From NCBI GenBank assembly GCA_026705345.1, contig JAPPAV010000035.1, forward strand, positions 104,386 to 168,385: a stretch of DNA of 64,000 nucleotides, in the 5' to 3' direction. This document shows, piece by piece, positions 1 through 12,763 of this stretch. Both the position numbers and the translations under genes were made by a program. Within the stretch, counting starts at the first letter, position 1, and each line of letters begins with the position of its first letter. The stretch comes from Gammaproteobacteria bacterium (GTDB lineage Bacteria > Pseudomonadota > Gammaproteobacteria > Pseudomonadales > Azotimanducaceae). A model generated the notes under the pieces. That model searched no databases. It was not told the origin of the DNA and was given only the letters and a program-made list of their open reading frames with translations.

Positions 1-1130
1 GGTCGATGACGGGCGAAGACGTCGTCGAATTGCAGGGACACGGTGGCCCGGTGGTGATGGATGCCCTGCTGGAGCGCGCCTGCGAGCTGGGGGCGAAGAT
101 TGCGCGACCCGGGGAGTTCACCGAGCGGGCATTCCTGAACGACAAGATCGACCTTGCCCAGGCGGAAGCCGTCGCCGACTTGATCGACAGCGCCTCGAAG
201 CGGGCGGCCCGGGCCGCGATGCGCTCGTTCGATGGCGAGTTCTCGGCCCGGGTGACCGAGATCGATCGGGCGGTGCTCGATCTGCGCGTCTATCTCGAAG
301 CGGCCATTGACTTCGCGGAGGAGGAGATCGACTTCTTGGCCGAGTCGGACGCCGTCCTGAAACTGCGTGCGATCGAGGGGCGCATCGCGCGCCTGGCCGT
401 CGAGTCGCGTCGCGGCGAAGCGTTGCGCGAGGGCCTCGATGTGGTGATCGCCGGCCCACCGAACGCGGGCAAATCGAGCCTGTTGAACCGGTTGCTTGCC
501 GAGAATCGCGCCATCGTCACGGATGTGCCGGGAACGACCCGGGATCTGTTGCGGGCCGACATCGAGATCGAGGGCGTGCCGATACGCCTGACCGACACGG
601 CCGGACTGCGCGCCGGTGGCGACCGCGTTGAGACGATCGGCGTCGCAAGGGCTCGAATGGCAATCGCTCAAGCCGATCTGGTCCTTGCGCTCGAGGACGC
701 CACGGCCGTGACCCCCGGGGATGGGGCGCGGACGCCAGACACGGAATCCGCGATCGATAGCGCGTCGCACCGGATTCGGGTGCGCAACAAGGTCGACCTC
801 ACGGGCGAAATGCCTGGCAGTGTTGGAGAGATGGTGCGCATCTCGGCACTCAACGGGGACGGCATCGATGCCCTGCGGGCGGCGATCGCCAGGATTGCGG
901 GGGTTGCGCCCGGCGAGGGCGCCTACCTGGCGCGCAAGCGTCACCTCGACGCGCTTCATGCGGCCTCGGATCGTTGTGAGGCAGCCAGCGAACGTTTGAG
1001 CGAAGGCTTCGGCGACCTGGCCGCCGAGGAACTGCGCCAAGTCCAGGCCCATCTTGGCGACATCGTCGGTCTCACAACCGTCGACGACCTCCTGGGCGAG
1101 ATTTTCAGCAATTTCTGCATCGGGAAATAG
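1..1130 (+). CDS. mnmE: tRNA modification GTPase MnmE (5' partial)
   Basis: MnmE (TrmE) works with MnmG to install the aminomethyl-type modification on the wobble uridine of certain tRNAs. The reading frame is open from base 3 to the left edge, so about 80 N-terminal residues of the usual 450 lie outside the window. Numbering from the Met at base 6, the P-loop (GPPNAGKSS) is at 150-158, the G2 loop VPGTTRD just after 173, DTAG at 197-200 and NKVD at 261-264. The protein ends in CIGK, whose cysteine is conserved in the family. It lies upstream of mnmG on the same strand, as expected for its partner. Identification is secure; only the N-terminal folate-binding part cannot be judged. Confidence 0.97.
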   Translation, partial: SMTGEDVVELQGHGGPVVMDALLERACELGAKIARPGEFTERAFLNDKIDLAQAEAVADLIDSASKRAARAAMRSFDGEFSARVTEIDRAVLDLRVYLEAAIDFAEEEIDFLAESDAVLKLRAIEGRIARLAVESRRGEALREGLDVVIAGPPNAGKSSLLNRLLAENRAIVTDVPGTTRDLLRADIEIEGVPIRLTDTAGLRAGGDRVETIGVARARMAIAQADLVLALEDATAVTPGDGARTPDTESAIDSASHRIRVRNKVDLTGEMPGSVGEMVRISALNGDGIDALRAAIARIAGVAPGEGAYLARKRHLDALHAASDRCEAASERLSEGFGDLAAEELRQVQAHLGDIVGLTTVDDLLGEIFSNFCIGK

Positions 1131-1186
1131 GGTTCCGCTGTTACCGCCGAGCCGCGACGCCCGGACCCCGGGGCGAACGGCGGGCG

Positions 1187-1192
1187 TATAAT
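1187..1192 (+). promoter_or_regulatory. Possible -10 element for mnmG
   Basis: A perfect TATAAT sits 29 bases before the mnmG start in the short mnmE-mnmG gap. No convincing -35 box is present 17 bases upstream, where the sequence is C/G-rich. It could be a weak or activator-dependent internal promoter. Confidence 0.4.
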
Positions 1193-1221
1193 CCGCGCCC
1201 GCACTTCAACGTGTTCCAACC

Positions 1222-3111
1222 ATGGATCACCCACAACAGTTCGACGTAATCGTGATCGGTGGCGGCCACGCCGGCACCGAGGCCGCGCTTGCCTCGGCTC
1301 GGGTGGGCGCGAGTACGCTCTTGTTGACCCAAAGCATCGAGACCATCGGCCAGATGTCCTGCAACCCGGCCATCGGCGGCATCGGCAAATCGCACCTGGT
1401 GCGGGAGATCGACGCCTTGGGCGGCGCGATGGCCTTGGCGACCGATCAGGCCGGCATCCAGTTCCGTACCCTGAATTCGCGCAAGGGGCCGGCTGTGCGG
1501 GCGACCCGGGCCCAAGCCGACCGGGTGCTCTACCGAAACGCGATCCGCTCGGCGGTAGAAAGCTGCGACAACCTCGCGGTGTTCCAGCAGTCCGTCGTCG
1601 ACCTCGATATCGAGAGCCATCGGATTTGCGGCGTCGTTACCCAGATGGGGCTGCGTTTCAAGGCCTGCCGCGTTGTCCTCACCACGGGGACCTTTCTCGG
1701 CGGCCGGATTCACGTCGGGCTTCAGCATCAACCCGGCGGCCGTGCCGGCGATGCACCGTCCAACGCGCTGGCGGAGCGCCTGCGTGCGCTGCCGCTGCGC
1801 GTCGACCGCCTGAAGACGGGCACGCCGCCGCGCATCGACGGGCGCACCGTGGAGTTCGGCGCCATGGAGGTCCAGCCGAGCGAGGAACCGCGTCCGACCA
1901 TGTCGATGTTGTCGACACCGGACGTCCATCCGCGGCAGGTGCCGTGCCACATCACCCATACCAATGCGCGCACGCACGAGATCATTCGCTCGGCGCTCGA
2001 TCGTTCGCCCATGTTCACTGGGGCGATCGAAGGCGTGGGCCCGCGCTACTGTCCCTCCATCGAGGACAAGGTGGTTCGCTTCGCCGAGCGCTCTGCGCAC
2101 CAGGTTTTCGTAGAACCGGAGGGGTTGGAGACCCACGAGCTTTATCCGAACGGCATCTCGACAAGCCTGCCCTTCGATGTGCAGTTGGCCGCGGTGCGCA
2201 GCATTGCCGGCTTCGAGGATGCCCACGTCACGCGTCCCGGCTATGCCATCGAGTACGACTTCTTCGATCCCCGCGACCTGGATCCGTCGCTTCAGACCCG
2301 CTGCATCGAAGGCCTCTATTTCGCGGGACAGATCAACGGAACCACCGGCTACGAGGAAGCGGCCGCCCAAGGCTTGTTGGCCGGGCTCAACGCGGCCCGG
2401 GCGGCGGCGGGGGAGAGCGCGTGGTGTCCCGAACGCTACGAGGCCTATATCGGCGTGCTGGTCGATGACCTGGTCACGCTCGGCGTAACCGAACCGTACC
2501 GAATGTTCACCAGCCGCGCCGAGTACCGTCTGCGGCTGCGCCAGGACAACGCGGACCAGCGCCTGACCGAGCAGGGCCGTGCTCTCGGTCTCGTCGACAA
2601 TGCACGGTGGTCCGCCTACGCTGCGAAGAAGCGCGGGCTGGATCGGGGTCGCGAGGTGCTTGCCGGTGTCGTCGCGGTGCCCGGCAATGATCTCGCCGCC
2701 GCCATTGCCGAGGCCGCGGGCGAGTCGATCGAGAAGCCGGTCTCGCTGTTCGAAATCCTCAAGCGGCCCGGCATCGACGTCGCTGCGTTGGTGGGGGTGC
2801 TCGAGGCCCATGGGATCGCCGTGGACGAACCGGTGGTATCGCAACTCGAGATCGATGCCAAGTACCAGGGCTACCTGCAGCGCCAGGACGAGGAGATCGC
2901 GAGAGTCAGGGCCAACGAAGCGGTGGTGCTGCGACCCGACTTCGACTACCGGGGCATATCGGGCCTGTCGAACGAGCTCAAGGACAAGCTTGCTGCCCGG
3001 CGGCCCGCCACGATCGCTCAAGCGGCCCGGGTACCGGGAGTGACGCCGGCGGCGCTATCGCTGCTCCTGGTTCATGCCAAGCGCGATGCCGGCGAACGAC
3101 GCCGCGCGTGA
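1222..3111 (+). CDS. mnmG: tRNA uridine-5-carboxymethylaminomethyl modification enzyme MnmG
   Basis: MnmG (GidA) is the FAD-dependent partner of MnmE in wobble-uridine modification, acting in the cytoplasm. The 629-residue length is normal for the family. The N-terminal dinucleotide-binding motif GGGHAG is at residues 13-18. The conserved cysteine of [14 protein letters not shown] is residue 47. The C-terminal part ([12 protein letters not shown]) matches the helical MnmE-binding region. The start ATG follows a TATAAT-containing 91-base gap after mnmE. The 3' end overlaps rsmG by 38 bases, so the two are probably translated together. The large open frame on the opposite strand here is a GC-driven shadow. 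Confidence 0.98.
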   Translation: MDHPQQFDVIVIGGGHAGTEAALASARVGASTLLLTQSIETIGQMSCNPAIGGIGKSHLVREIDALGGAMALATDQAGIQFRTLNSRKGPAVRATRAQADRVLYRNAIRSAVESCDNLAVFQQSVVDLDIESHRICGVVTQMGLRFKACRVVLTTGTFLGGRIHVGLQHQPGGRAGDAPSNALAERLRALPLRVDRLKTGTPPRIDGRTVEFGAMEVQPSEEPRPTMSMLSTPDVHPRQVPCHITHTNARTHEIIRSALDRSPMFTGAIEGVGPRYCPSIEDKVVRFAERSAHQVFVEPEGLETHELYPNGISTSLPFDVQLAAVRSIAGFEDAHVTRPGYAIEYDFFDPRDLDPSLQTRCIEGLYFAGQINGTTGYEEAAAQGLLAGLNAARAAAGESAWCPERYEAYIGVLVDDLVTLGVTEPYRMFTSRAEYRLRLRQDNADQRLTEQGRALGLVDNARWSAYAAKKRGLDRGREVLAGVVAVPGNDLAAAIAEAAGESIEKPVSLFEILKRPGIDVAALVGVLEAHGIAVDEPVVSQLEIDAKYQGYLQRQDEEIARVRANEAVVLRPDFDYRGISGLSNELKDKLAARRPATIAQAARVPGVTPAALSLLLVHAKRDAGERRRA

Positions 3112-3751
3112 TGCGCTTGCACGATTCCTCGAACAACGAGGTGTCGAATCGGGTCGGGCGGTTGACGCGCTCGAACACTACGAACGACTGATCGGGCGCT
3201 GGAACGCCCGCGCCAACTTGGTGTCGCGCCGGGACCTCGGTCGGCTGCGTGATCGGCACGTTCTCGATAGCCTGAGCCTTCTACCCTGGTGGCACGGTAG
3301 CTTGGCGGATGTGGGTTCGGGGGCCGGGTTCCCGGGCGTGCCGTTGGCGATCGCGCGGCCGGAGTCCCCGGTGACCCTCGTGGAACGCAGCGAACGCAAG
3401 GCTCGCTTCCTCCAGCATGTGATCATCGAACTCACGCTTCGCAACGTGGAATTGGTCGAGGCGGACGTCAGGCAGCCGCTGCCCCGTTCCATTGCGCGGG
3501 GGTTTGGTACCGTAACGGCTCGGGCCGTGGCGCCTCCGGCGGCTACGTGGAGGTTGCTGCGAGGTTTGCTCGGGCGGACAGGGGTGGTCTTGCTTCAGTC
3601 GGGAGAACCATTGGACGCGTCCATGTTTGGTGGCGGCGAGATTCGCGCCTGCGAACGCACGGGGGAGACCTGGGTGACGGTGGTCGGAGACGCCCCCGGC
3701 GCACGCAACCGGCGGGCAGCGCTAGCGGCGGCACACGGGTGCGACGAGTGA
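3074..3751 (+). CDS. rsmG: 16S rRNA (guanine527-N7)-methyltransferase RsmG
   Basis: RsmG (GidB) methylates N7 of G527 in 16S rRNA using S-adenosylmethionine. The SAM-binding glycine loop GSGAGFPG is at residues 81-88, preceded by the family motif HVLDSLSLL at 62-70. At 225 residues it is slightly longer than the E. coli protein. The ATG used here lies inside the end of mnmG; a second in-frame ATG four codons later is an equally good start. Overlap with mnmG and position before parA match the usual gid-par gene order. Confidence 0.95.
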   Translation: MPSAMPANDAARDALARFLEQRGVESGRAVDALEHYERLIGRWNARANLVSRRDLGRLRDRHVLDSLSLLPWWHGSLADVGSGAGFPGVPLAIARPESPVTLVERSERKARFLQHVIIELTLRNVELVEADVRQPLPRSIARGFGTVTARAVAPPAATWRLLRGLLGRTGVVLLQSGEPLDASMFGGGEIRACERTGETWVTVVGDAPGARNRRAALAAAHGCDE

Positions 3752-3818
3752 AGGTGACAATACGGCAGCGAGACTCGACTCGGGTAAGAGCCTCTTGCCG
3801 CGGTCAAGAGAACGGATC

Positions 3819-4604
3819 ATGGCGAGGCGGATAGCGGTAGCGAACCAGAAAGGCGGCGTGGGGAAGACCACCACGAGCGTCAATCTGGCGGCCTCGTTGG
3901 CGGCGGATGGGGCCCGCACGTTGTTGATCGACCTCGACCCCCAGGGCAACGCCACGATGGGATCGGGAGTCGACAAGAACGACTTATCGGCAAGTGCCTA
4001 CGAATGGCTCGTTGATGACGAACCTTTCGATCGAGTCGTGCGGCGATCCACCGGCGAGTTCTCGCTGGTGCCAGCCAACGCGGACTTGACCGCCGCCGAA
4101 GTCGAGCTGCTCGCGGCAGAGGACCGGACCCTGCGGTTGCGCCGTCGGCTCGATGTCGCGCCGGCGCTCGACTTCGTGCTCATCGACTGCCCGCCGTCGC
4201 TCAACGTGCTGACGCTCAATGCGCTGATGGCCTCGGACGGGGTGCTGATCCCGATGCAATGCGAGTACTACGCGCTCGAAGGTCTCACCGCGCTGCTGTT
4301 GACCATCCGGGGCGTTCGCCAACGCGGCAATCCCGGACTCGCGATCGAGGGGATCCTCAGGACCATGTACGACCCCCGCAATACCTTGAGCAGGGACGTC
4401 TCGCGCCAGCTCATGGCGTATTTCGGCCAGGACGTGTTCCGCACCGTGGTGCCCCGCAACGTTCGCCTGGCGGAGGCCCCGAGCCACGGACTGCCGGCGA
4501 CGGTATACGATCCACGCTGCCGCGGCGCGTTGGCGTACCGGGCCCTCGCAGGGGAGCTGCGTTCGCGCACTGCCGCTCGCGGCGAGCAACAGGACTCTGC
4601 CTAG
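3819..4604 (+). CDS. parA: Chromosome partitioning ATPase ParA (Soj)
   Basis: ParA is a deviant-Walker ATPase that moves ParB-parS complexes over the nucleoid. The deviant Walker A motif KGGVGKTT is at residues 11-18, and DLDPQGNATMG follows as the next conserved block. The IDCPPSL motif and the C-terminal YDPRCRGALAYRALA segment also fit. The ATG at 3819 gives 261 residues and places the Walker motif where family members have it. An upstream in-frame TTG would add eight arginine-rich residues and is less likely. It is followed by parB after about 100 bases. Confidence 0.96.
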   Translation: MARRIAVANQKGGVGKTTTSVNLAASLAADGARTLLIDLDPQGNATMGSGVDKNDLSASAYEWLVDDEPFDRVVRRSTGEFSLVPANADLTAAEVELLAAEDRTLRLRRRLDVAPALDFVLIDCPPSLNVLTLNALMASDGVLIPMQCEYYALEGLTALLLTIRGVRQRGNPGLAIEGILRTMYDPRNTLSRDVSRQLMAYFGQDVFRTVVPRNVRLAEAPSHGLPATVYDPRCRGALAYRALAGELRSRTAARGEQQDSA

Positions 4605-4702
4605 GTGCCGACCCTTACGAAAAACCTGCGGCAAATGCCGCCGGGGAGTGCTAATTTCCGGTTCCGCAACCGAGCGTTCGGCGGGGAGCAAAGAGGGCAT
4701 CG

Positions 4703-5563
4703 GTGATCGGCAAGCGAAAGAGTCTCGGCAAGGGTCTGGACGCGCTGTTGCCAGAGCCGGCGGAGGAAGCGGCGACGCCCTCGCAGGGTCTGTCGGAACT
4801 GCCCGTGGAGACCCTATACCGCGGCGCCCATCAACCGCGTCGGCGAATCAACGAAGAAGGACTCGAAGAACTGGCCGCTTCGATCCAGGCCCAGGGGTTG
4901 CTCGAGCCGGTTATCGTCCGCCCGCGTGCCCATGGGGGCTACGAGATCGTCGCGGGGGAGCGCCGCTGGCGAGCGGCGCAGCGGGCCGGCCTGGACACGG
5001 TTCCGGCGTTGATTCGGGATTTGGATGACCGCCAAGCCATCGCAATCGCCCTGATCGAGAACATCCAGCGGGAGGATCTCAATCCGTTGGAGGAAGCCGC
5101 GGCGCTGAAGCGGCTGCTCGCCGAATACGACATGACCCACGAGCAGATCGCCGCCGCCGTGGGGCGGTCGCGGACTGCGGTTTCGAACCTGCTCCGCTTG
5201 CTGAACCTGGCACCCGGGGTCCGGGAGATGATCGACAGTGGCGAATTGGAGATGGGACACGCCCGCGCCCTCCTGGCATTGCCCATCGATGAGCAGGCAG
5301 CTGCGGGCCGGGCAGTGGCGAAACGATCGCTGTCGGTTCGCCAGACCGAGGCACTGGTTAAGCGGCTGTTGAGCGGTGCACCGCCCGAATCCGCGCCAAA
5401 TCCGGACACGCGCCGGCTCGAACGATCGGCGAGTGAGCACTTGGGAGCGCCGGTCTCCATTACCGCCAACCGCAAGGGCAAGGGACGTGTCGTGATCCGC
5501 TATTCGAGCCTCGACGAGCTGGATGGAATTCTTGCCCGGATGGGAGCGAAGTTGGATTCCTGA
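4703..5563 (+). CDS. parB: Chromosome partitioning protein ParB (Spo0J)
   Basis: ParB binds parS, spreads as a CTP-dependent clamp and stimulates ParA. The N-terminus KRKSLGKGLDALL is typical of chromosomal ParB. The CTP-binding arginine-patch motif GERRWRAA is at 85-92, and ENIQREDLNPLEEA follows at about 119-133. The helix-turn-helix MTHEQIAAAVGRSRTAVSNL is at about 144-163. The start is GTG; 286 residues is a normal length. No clear parS 16-mer was found by eye in the window. The gene precedes the ATP synthase operon with a promoter in between. Confidence 0.96.
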   Translation: MIGKRKSLGKGLDALLPEPAEEAATPSQGLSELPVETLYRGAHQPRRRINEEGLEELAASIQAQGLLEPVIVRPRAHGGYEIVAGERRWRAAQRAGLDTVPALIRDLDDRQAIAIALIENIQREDLNPLEEAAALKRLLAEYDMTHEQIAAAVGRSRTAVSNLLRLLNLAPGVREMIDSGELEMGHARALLALPIDEQAAAGRAVAKRSLSVRQTEALVKRLLSGAPPESAPNPDTRRLERSASEHLGAPVSITANRKGKGRVVIRYSSLDELDGILARMGAKLDS

Positions 5564-5590
5564 TCGTCGTTTCGCCGGTCGAGGTTGCGT

Positions 5591-5619
5591 TTGAAGACAC
5601 CCCAAGCCGCCCGTATAAT
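5591..5619 (+). promoter_or_regulatory. sigma70-type promoter of the atp operon
   Basis: TTGAAG (5591-5596) and a perfect TATAAT (5614-5619) are separated by exactly 17 bases in the parB-atpI gap. The predicted start of transcription lies about 60 bases before atpI. This is the clearest housekeeping promoter in the window and fits a heavily expressed operon. Confidence 0.8.
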
Positions 5620-5685
5620 GCGCGCCCTTTGCGAACCCCGGATCGTTTCTGGACTCTACCGGCGCGTTAGCGTCGCGCGAGGCGA

Positions 5686-6982
<1,297 letters not shown>

Positions 6983-7019
6983 CCAAGAGAGCAGTCCTCG
7001 AACTCAAGGAGTTGAATAG

Positions 7020-7250
<231 letters not shown>

Positions 7251-7279
7251 CGTCGGACGCAAGGCAGGGAGGTGATGGC

Positions 7280-7747
7280 ATGAGCTGGGTGACGATGATC
7301 GGCCAGTCGATCGCGTTCTTCATCTTCGTTTGGTTCTGCTGGAAGTTCATCTGGCCGTTCCTGATCGGTGCCATGCGCGAACGTCAGCAGACCATCGCCG
7401 ATGGATTGGAAGCCGCGTCGAAGGCGCAGCGCGACCTCGAGCACGCGGAAGCCCGGGCGGAGGAGATCCTCAACGAAGCCCGGGCCGAGGCCCGAGGTAT
7501 CGTCGACGACGCCCGGGGCCAGGCCGCGCAGATGGTCGACAATGCTCGGGCAGACGCGGAGTCAGAGCGCGAGCGGATCCTGAAGGCCGCGCAAGCGGAC
7601 GTGGCCCAGGAGGTCAACCGCGCCAAGGAATCCCTGCGGGGGGAAGTGGCAGACCTCGCCGTCTTGGGCGCGGAGCGCATTCTCGAAGCATCCATCGATC
7701 GCGAACGTCACGACGCCCTGCTCGACAGGGTCGCGGCGGAACTCTAA
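7280..7747 (+). CDS. atpF: F0F1 ATP synthase subunit b
   Basis: Subunit b is the peripheral stalk linking F0 to F1. One N-terminal transmembrane helix (IGQSIAFFIFVWFCWKF) is followed by a long charged coiled coil rich in Ala, Glu and Arg. The ATG at 7280 is chosen because GGGAGGTGAT precedes it at good spacing and gives the usual MSWVTMIGQ-like start with 155 residues. An in-frame TTG 33 bases upstream would add a non-conserved tail. Confidence 0.95.
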   Translation: MSWVTMIGQSIAFFIFVWFCWKFIWPFLIGAMRERQQTIADGLEAASKAQRDLEHAEARAEEILNEARAEARGIVDDARGQAAQMVDNARADAESERERILKAAQADVAQEVNRAKESLRGEVADLAVLGAERILEASIDRERHDALLDRVAAEL

Positions 7748-7759
7748 GAGGCCCCGGAC

Positions 7760-8299
7760 GTGGCCGAGATCGCCACACTCGCACGCCCGTACGCGAACGC
7801 GGTATTCAACCTCGCCCGGTCGACGGGTCGGTTGACCCAATGGGCGCCGATGCTCGGATTGCTCGCCCGTGCTGTCGAGACGGACCAGGTCAAGGGGTTG
7901 ATCGCCGCGCCGTCGTTCGCGCCGGCGGTGAAGGCGCACCGGTTGATCGACGTCGTTAGCGACGAGGTCGACGACCGATGCCGACGGTTCGTTCACGTTC
8001 TCGCGGACAACCACCGCCTCGACCTGTTGCCGGAGATCGCCGCCCAATACGACGCCTTGAAGGCCGAAGCGGAAAAGACCCTCGACGTACAGATCACGGC
8101 GGCGGTCGAACTGACCGACGCACAGGTGGATGACTACACCGAAGCGCTCCGCCGGCGTTTCGACCAGGCGGTGAACGTCAACGTCGAGGTCGATGCCGGG
8201 CTTGTCGGCGGCGCCGTTGTCCGCGCCGGCGACACGGTGATCGACGGGTCCGTACGCGGCCGGCTCACCCGGTTGGTCGAGTCGCTCCAGCGCAACTGA
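7760..8299 (+). CDS. atpH: F0F1 ATP synthase subunit delta
   Basis: Delta caps the F1 head and holds the b stalk. The N-terminal segment TLARPYANAVFNLA is the family signature. The C-terminal part (VDAGLVGGAVVRAGDTVIDGS) is the conserved OSCP/delta end motif. It uses GTG as start and has 179 residues, close to the E. coli length. It is 12 bases after atpF and 23 bases before atpA. Confidence 0.96.
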   Translation: MAEIATLARPYANAVFNLARSTGRLTQWAPMLGLLARAVETDQVKGLIAAPSFAPAVKAHRLIDVVSDEVDDRCRRFVHVLADNHRLDLLPEIAAQYDALKAEAEKTLDVQITAAVELTDAQVDDYTEALRRRFDQAVNVNVEVDAGLVGGAVVRAGDTVIDGSVRGRLTRLVESLQRN

Positions 8300-8322
8300 G
8301 AAAACTCAAGAGGTCTTAACCA

Positions 8323-9870
<1,548 letters not shown>

Positions 9871-9904
9871 ACACCGATGTCCGCCAGCCTAAAGACCAGG
9901 ACGC

Positions 9905-9931
9905 GTAGGGGCGACCCTTGTGGTCGTCCGC
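9905..9931 (+). repeat. Short palindromic repeat, family B (short form), between atpA and atpG
   Basis: This copy starts GTAGGGGCGACC and closes with GGTCGTCC around a CTTGT-like loop. It is the short form of family B, which is also seen at 42753-42778. It sits inside the ATP synthase operon and could form a hairpin in the mRNA between the alpha and gamma cistrons. Confidence 0.65.
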
Positions 9932-9969
9932 GTTTGTTCGCCGTGACTCTTGGTTGCGAGATGTAACCG

Positions 9970-10830
9970 ATGGCCGCCGGCAAGGAAATCAAGAAGAAAA
10001 TCGCGAGCGTCCAAACCACGCAGAAGAGTACGCGGGCCATGCAGATGGTGGCCGCGAGCCGGATGCGCCGGACCCAGGACCGCATGCAGGAAGGTCGCCC
10101 CTACAGCCAGCGCATCGAGCAGGTGATCGGCCACCTCGCGAACGCCGCGCCCGAGTACCGTCACGTCTACATGACGACCCGCGACGTCAGCCGTATCGGC
10201 TACATCGTGGTGTCCACGGACCGGGGTCTTTGCGGCGGTTTGAACGTTAACTTGTTCCGCGAACTCATCCGCAACCTGTCAGGGCGGCAGAACGACGGCA
10301 TGGAGTCGGAGCTGGCCCTAATCGGCAACAAGTCCGCGCAGTTCTTCCGGTCCGTCGGCGGCAACGTCGTCGCCACCATGGGCAATATCGGCGAGACGCC
10401 TGAACTCGCCGACCTGATCGGCGGCATCAAGGTGATGCTCGACGGATTCGCAGAAGGGCGCATCCAGCAGTTGGACATCATCTCCAACGAGTTCGTGAAC
10501 ACGATGACCCACCGACCGGTTCTGCGTCAGCTTCTGCCGCTGCCACCGATGGAGGCGGACGAGTTCCGGCACCGCTGGGACTACATCTACGAACCCGACG
10601 CCCGGGAACTGATCGAAGGACTGGTGCAGCGCTACATCGAGTCCCTGGTCTACCAGGCGGTCATAGAAAACACGGCGTGCGAACAGGCGGCCCGGATGAT
10701 CGCCATGAAGAACGCCACGGACAACGCGGAGGAGATCGTCAAGGAACTGACGCTGCTCTACAACAACGCCCGCCAGGCGTCGATCACCCAGGAGATCTCG
10801 GAGATCGTCGGCGGGGCAGCAGCGGTGTAG
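9970..10830 (+). CDS. atpG: F0F1 ATP synthase subunit gamma
   Basis: Gamma is the central shaft that couples c-ring rotation to catalysis. The N-terminal helix ([23 protein letters not shown]) and the C-terminal helix ([20 protein letters not shown]) are the two conserved coiled-coil strands. [16 protein letters not shown] is the conserved Rossmann-like core start. The length of 286 is normal. The TAG stop codon is the TAG of an adjoining family-B repeat, and the coding sequence just before it (GGAAAV) is the ordinary end of the protein. Confidence 0.97.
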   Translation: MAAGKEIKKKIASVQTTQKSTRAMQMVAASRMRRTQDRMQEGRPYSQRIEQVIGHLANAAPEYRHVYMTTRDVSRIGYIVVSTDRGLCGGLNVNLFRELIRNLSGRQNDGMESELALIGNKSAQFFRSVGGNVVATMGNIGETPELADLIGGIKVMLDGFAEGRIQQLDIISNEFVNTMTHRPVLRQLLPLPPMEADEFRHRWDYIYEPDARELIEGLVQRYIESLVYQAVIENTACEQAARMIAMKNATDNAEEIVKELTLLYNNARQASITQEISEIVGGAAAV

Positions 10831-10867
10831 GGGCGACCTAACGCGCCGGCGGGGCGCGCGGTCGCCC
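10827..10867 (+). repeat. Palindromic repeat, family B (long form), overlapping the atpG stop
   Basis: Outer arms GGGGCGACC and GGTCGCCC enclose an inner pair (CGCGCC and GGCGCG-like), so a two-part hairpin is possible. The GTAG at its left end contains the atpG stop codon. The element fills most of the atpG-atpD gap. Confidence 0.7.
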
Positions 10868-10886
10868 ATCGGATTGAGAAGGTTGA

Positions 10887-12287
<1,401 letters not shown>

Positions 12288-12301
12288 GCAGGAGGCTAGC
12301 C

Positions 12302-12724
12302 ATGGCCGCGACCATGCAATGCGACATCGTTAGCGCCGAGGAGGAGATCTTCTCCGGCCGCATCGCCTCGCTGTCGGTCACCGGCACCATCGGCGAACTG
12401 GGGATCCTGCCCGGCCATGCCCCCTTGTTGACCGGCATCCGACCCGGACCGGTCAAGCTCCGCGACGAGGACGGCGAAGAGCAGGTGTTCTACGCCTCCG
12501 GCGGCTTCCTGGAGATCCAGCCCGGCGTCGTCACCGTGCTGGCCGACACCGCGCTTCGTGCCGGCGATATCGACGAAGCCGCCGCGCTCGAAGCCCAGCA
12601 GCAAGCGGAACGGGCGCTGTCCGAATCGGCGGCGGAGATGGACTACGGTATGGCCCAGGCCGCGTTGGCGGCGGCGACCGCCCAGCAACGGACGCTGGAG
12701 GAGCTGCGCAAGATTCGGCGTTGA
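12302..12724 (+). CDS. atpC: F0F1 ATP synthase subunit epsilon
   Basis: Epsilon is the F1 shaft subunit that can inhibit ATP hydrolysis. It has the N-terminal beta-sandwich, with GELGILPGHAPLLTGIRPGPV and FYASGGFLEIQPGVVTVLADTA, and the C-terminal helical hairpin. An AGGAGGCTAGCC ribosome-binding site precedes the ATG. With 140 residues it is a complete subunit and closes the operon; a family-A repeat follows 17 bases later. Confidence 0.96.
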   Translation: MAATMQCDIVSAEEEIFSGRIASLSVTGTIGELGILPGHAPLLTGIRPGPVKLRDEDGEEQVFYASGGFLEIQPGVVTVLADTALRAGDIDEAAALEAQQQAERALSESAAEMDYGMAQAALAAATAQQRTLEELRKIRR

Positions 12725-12741
12725 CCCAGCGCCCGGCGCAC

Positions 12742-12763
12742 GACGGGACAAGCCCGTCCCCTA
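12742..12763 (-). repeat. Short palindromic repeat, family A, overlapping the receptor stop codon
   Basis: Read on the minus strand this is GTAGGGGACGGG, loop CTTGT, then CCCGTC. The TAG within GTAG is the stop of the TonB-dependent receptor on that strand. It lies between two convergent transcripts (atpC and the receptor), where a bidirectional hairpin terminator would be expected, but no T-run follows. Confidence 0.7.

Noticed and set aside
1131..1221. Possible oriC between mnmE and mnmG
   Set aside because: The gap is only 91 bases and shows no DnaA-box cluster or AT-rich unwinding region.
1141..3021. Open frame of 626 codons on the minus strand opposite mnmG
   Set aside because: It is the antisense of a firmly identified gene with no start context or known domain. 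High GC makes stop-free shadow frames common here.
4620..4645. Hairpin GCGGCA-AA-TGCCGC after parA as a terminator
   Set aside because: There is no T-run, and parB follows in the same direction.
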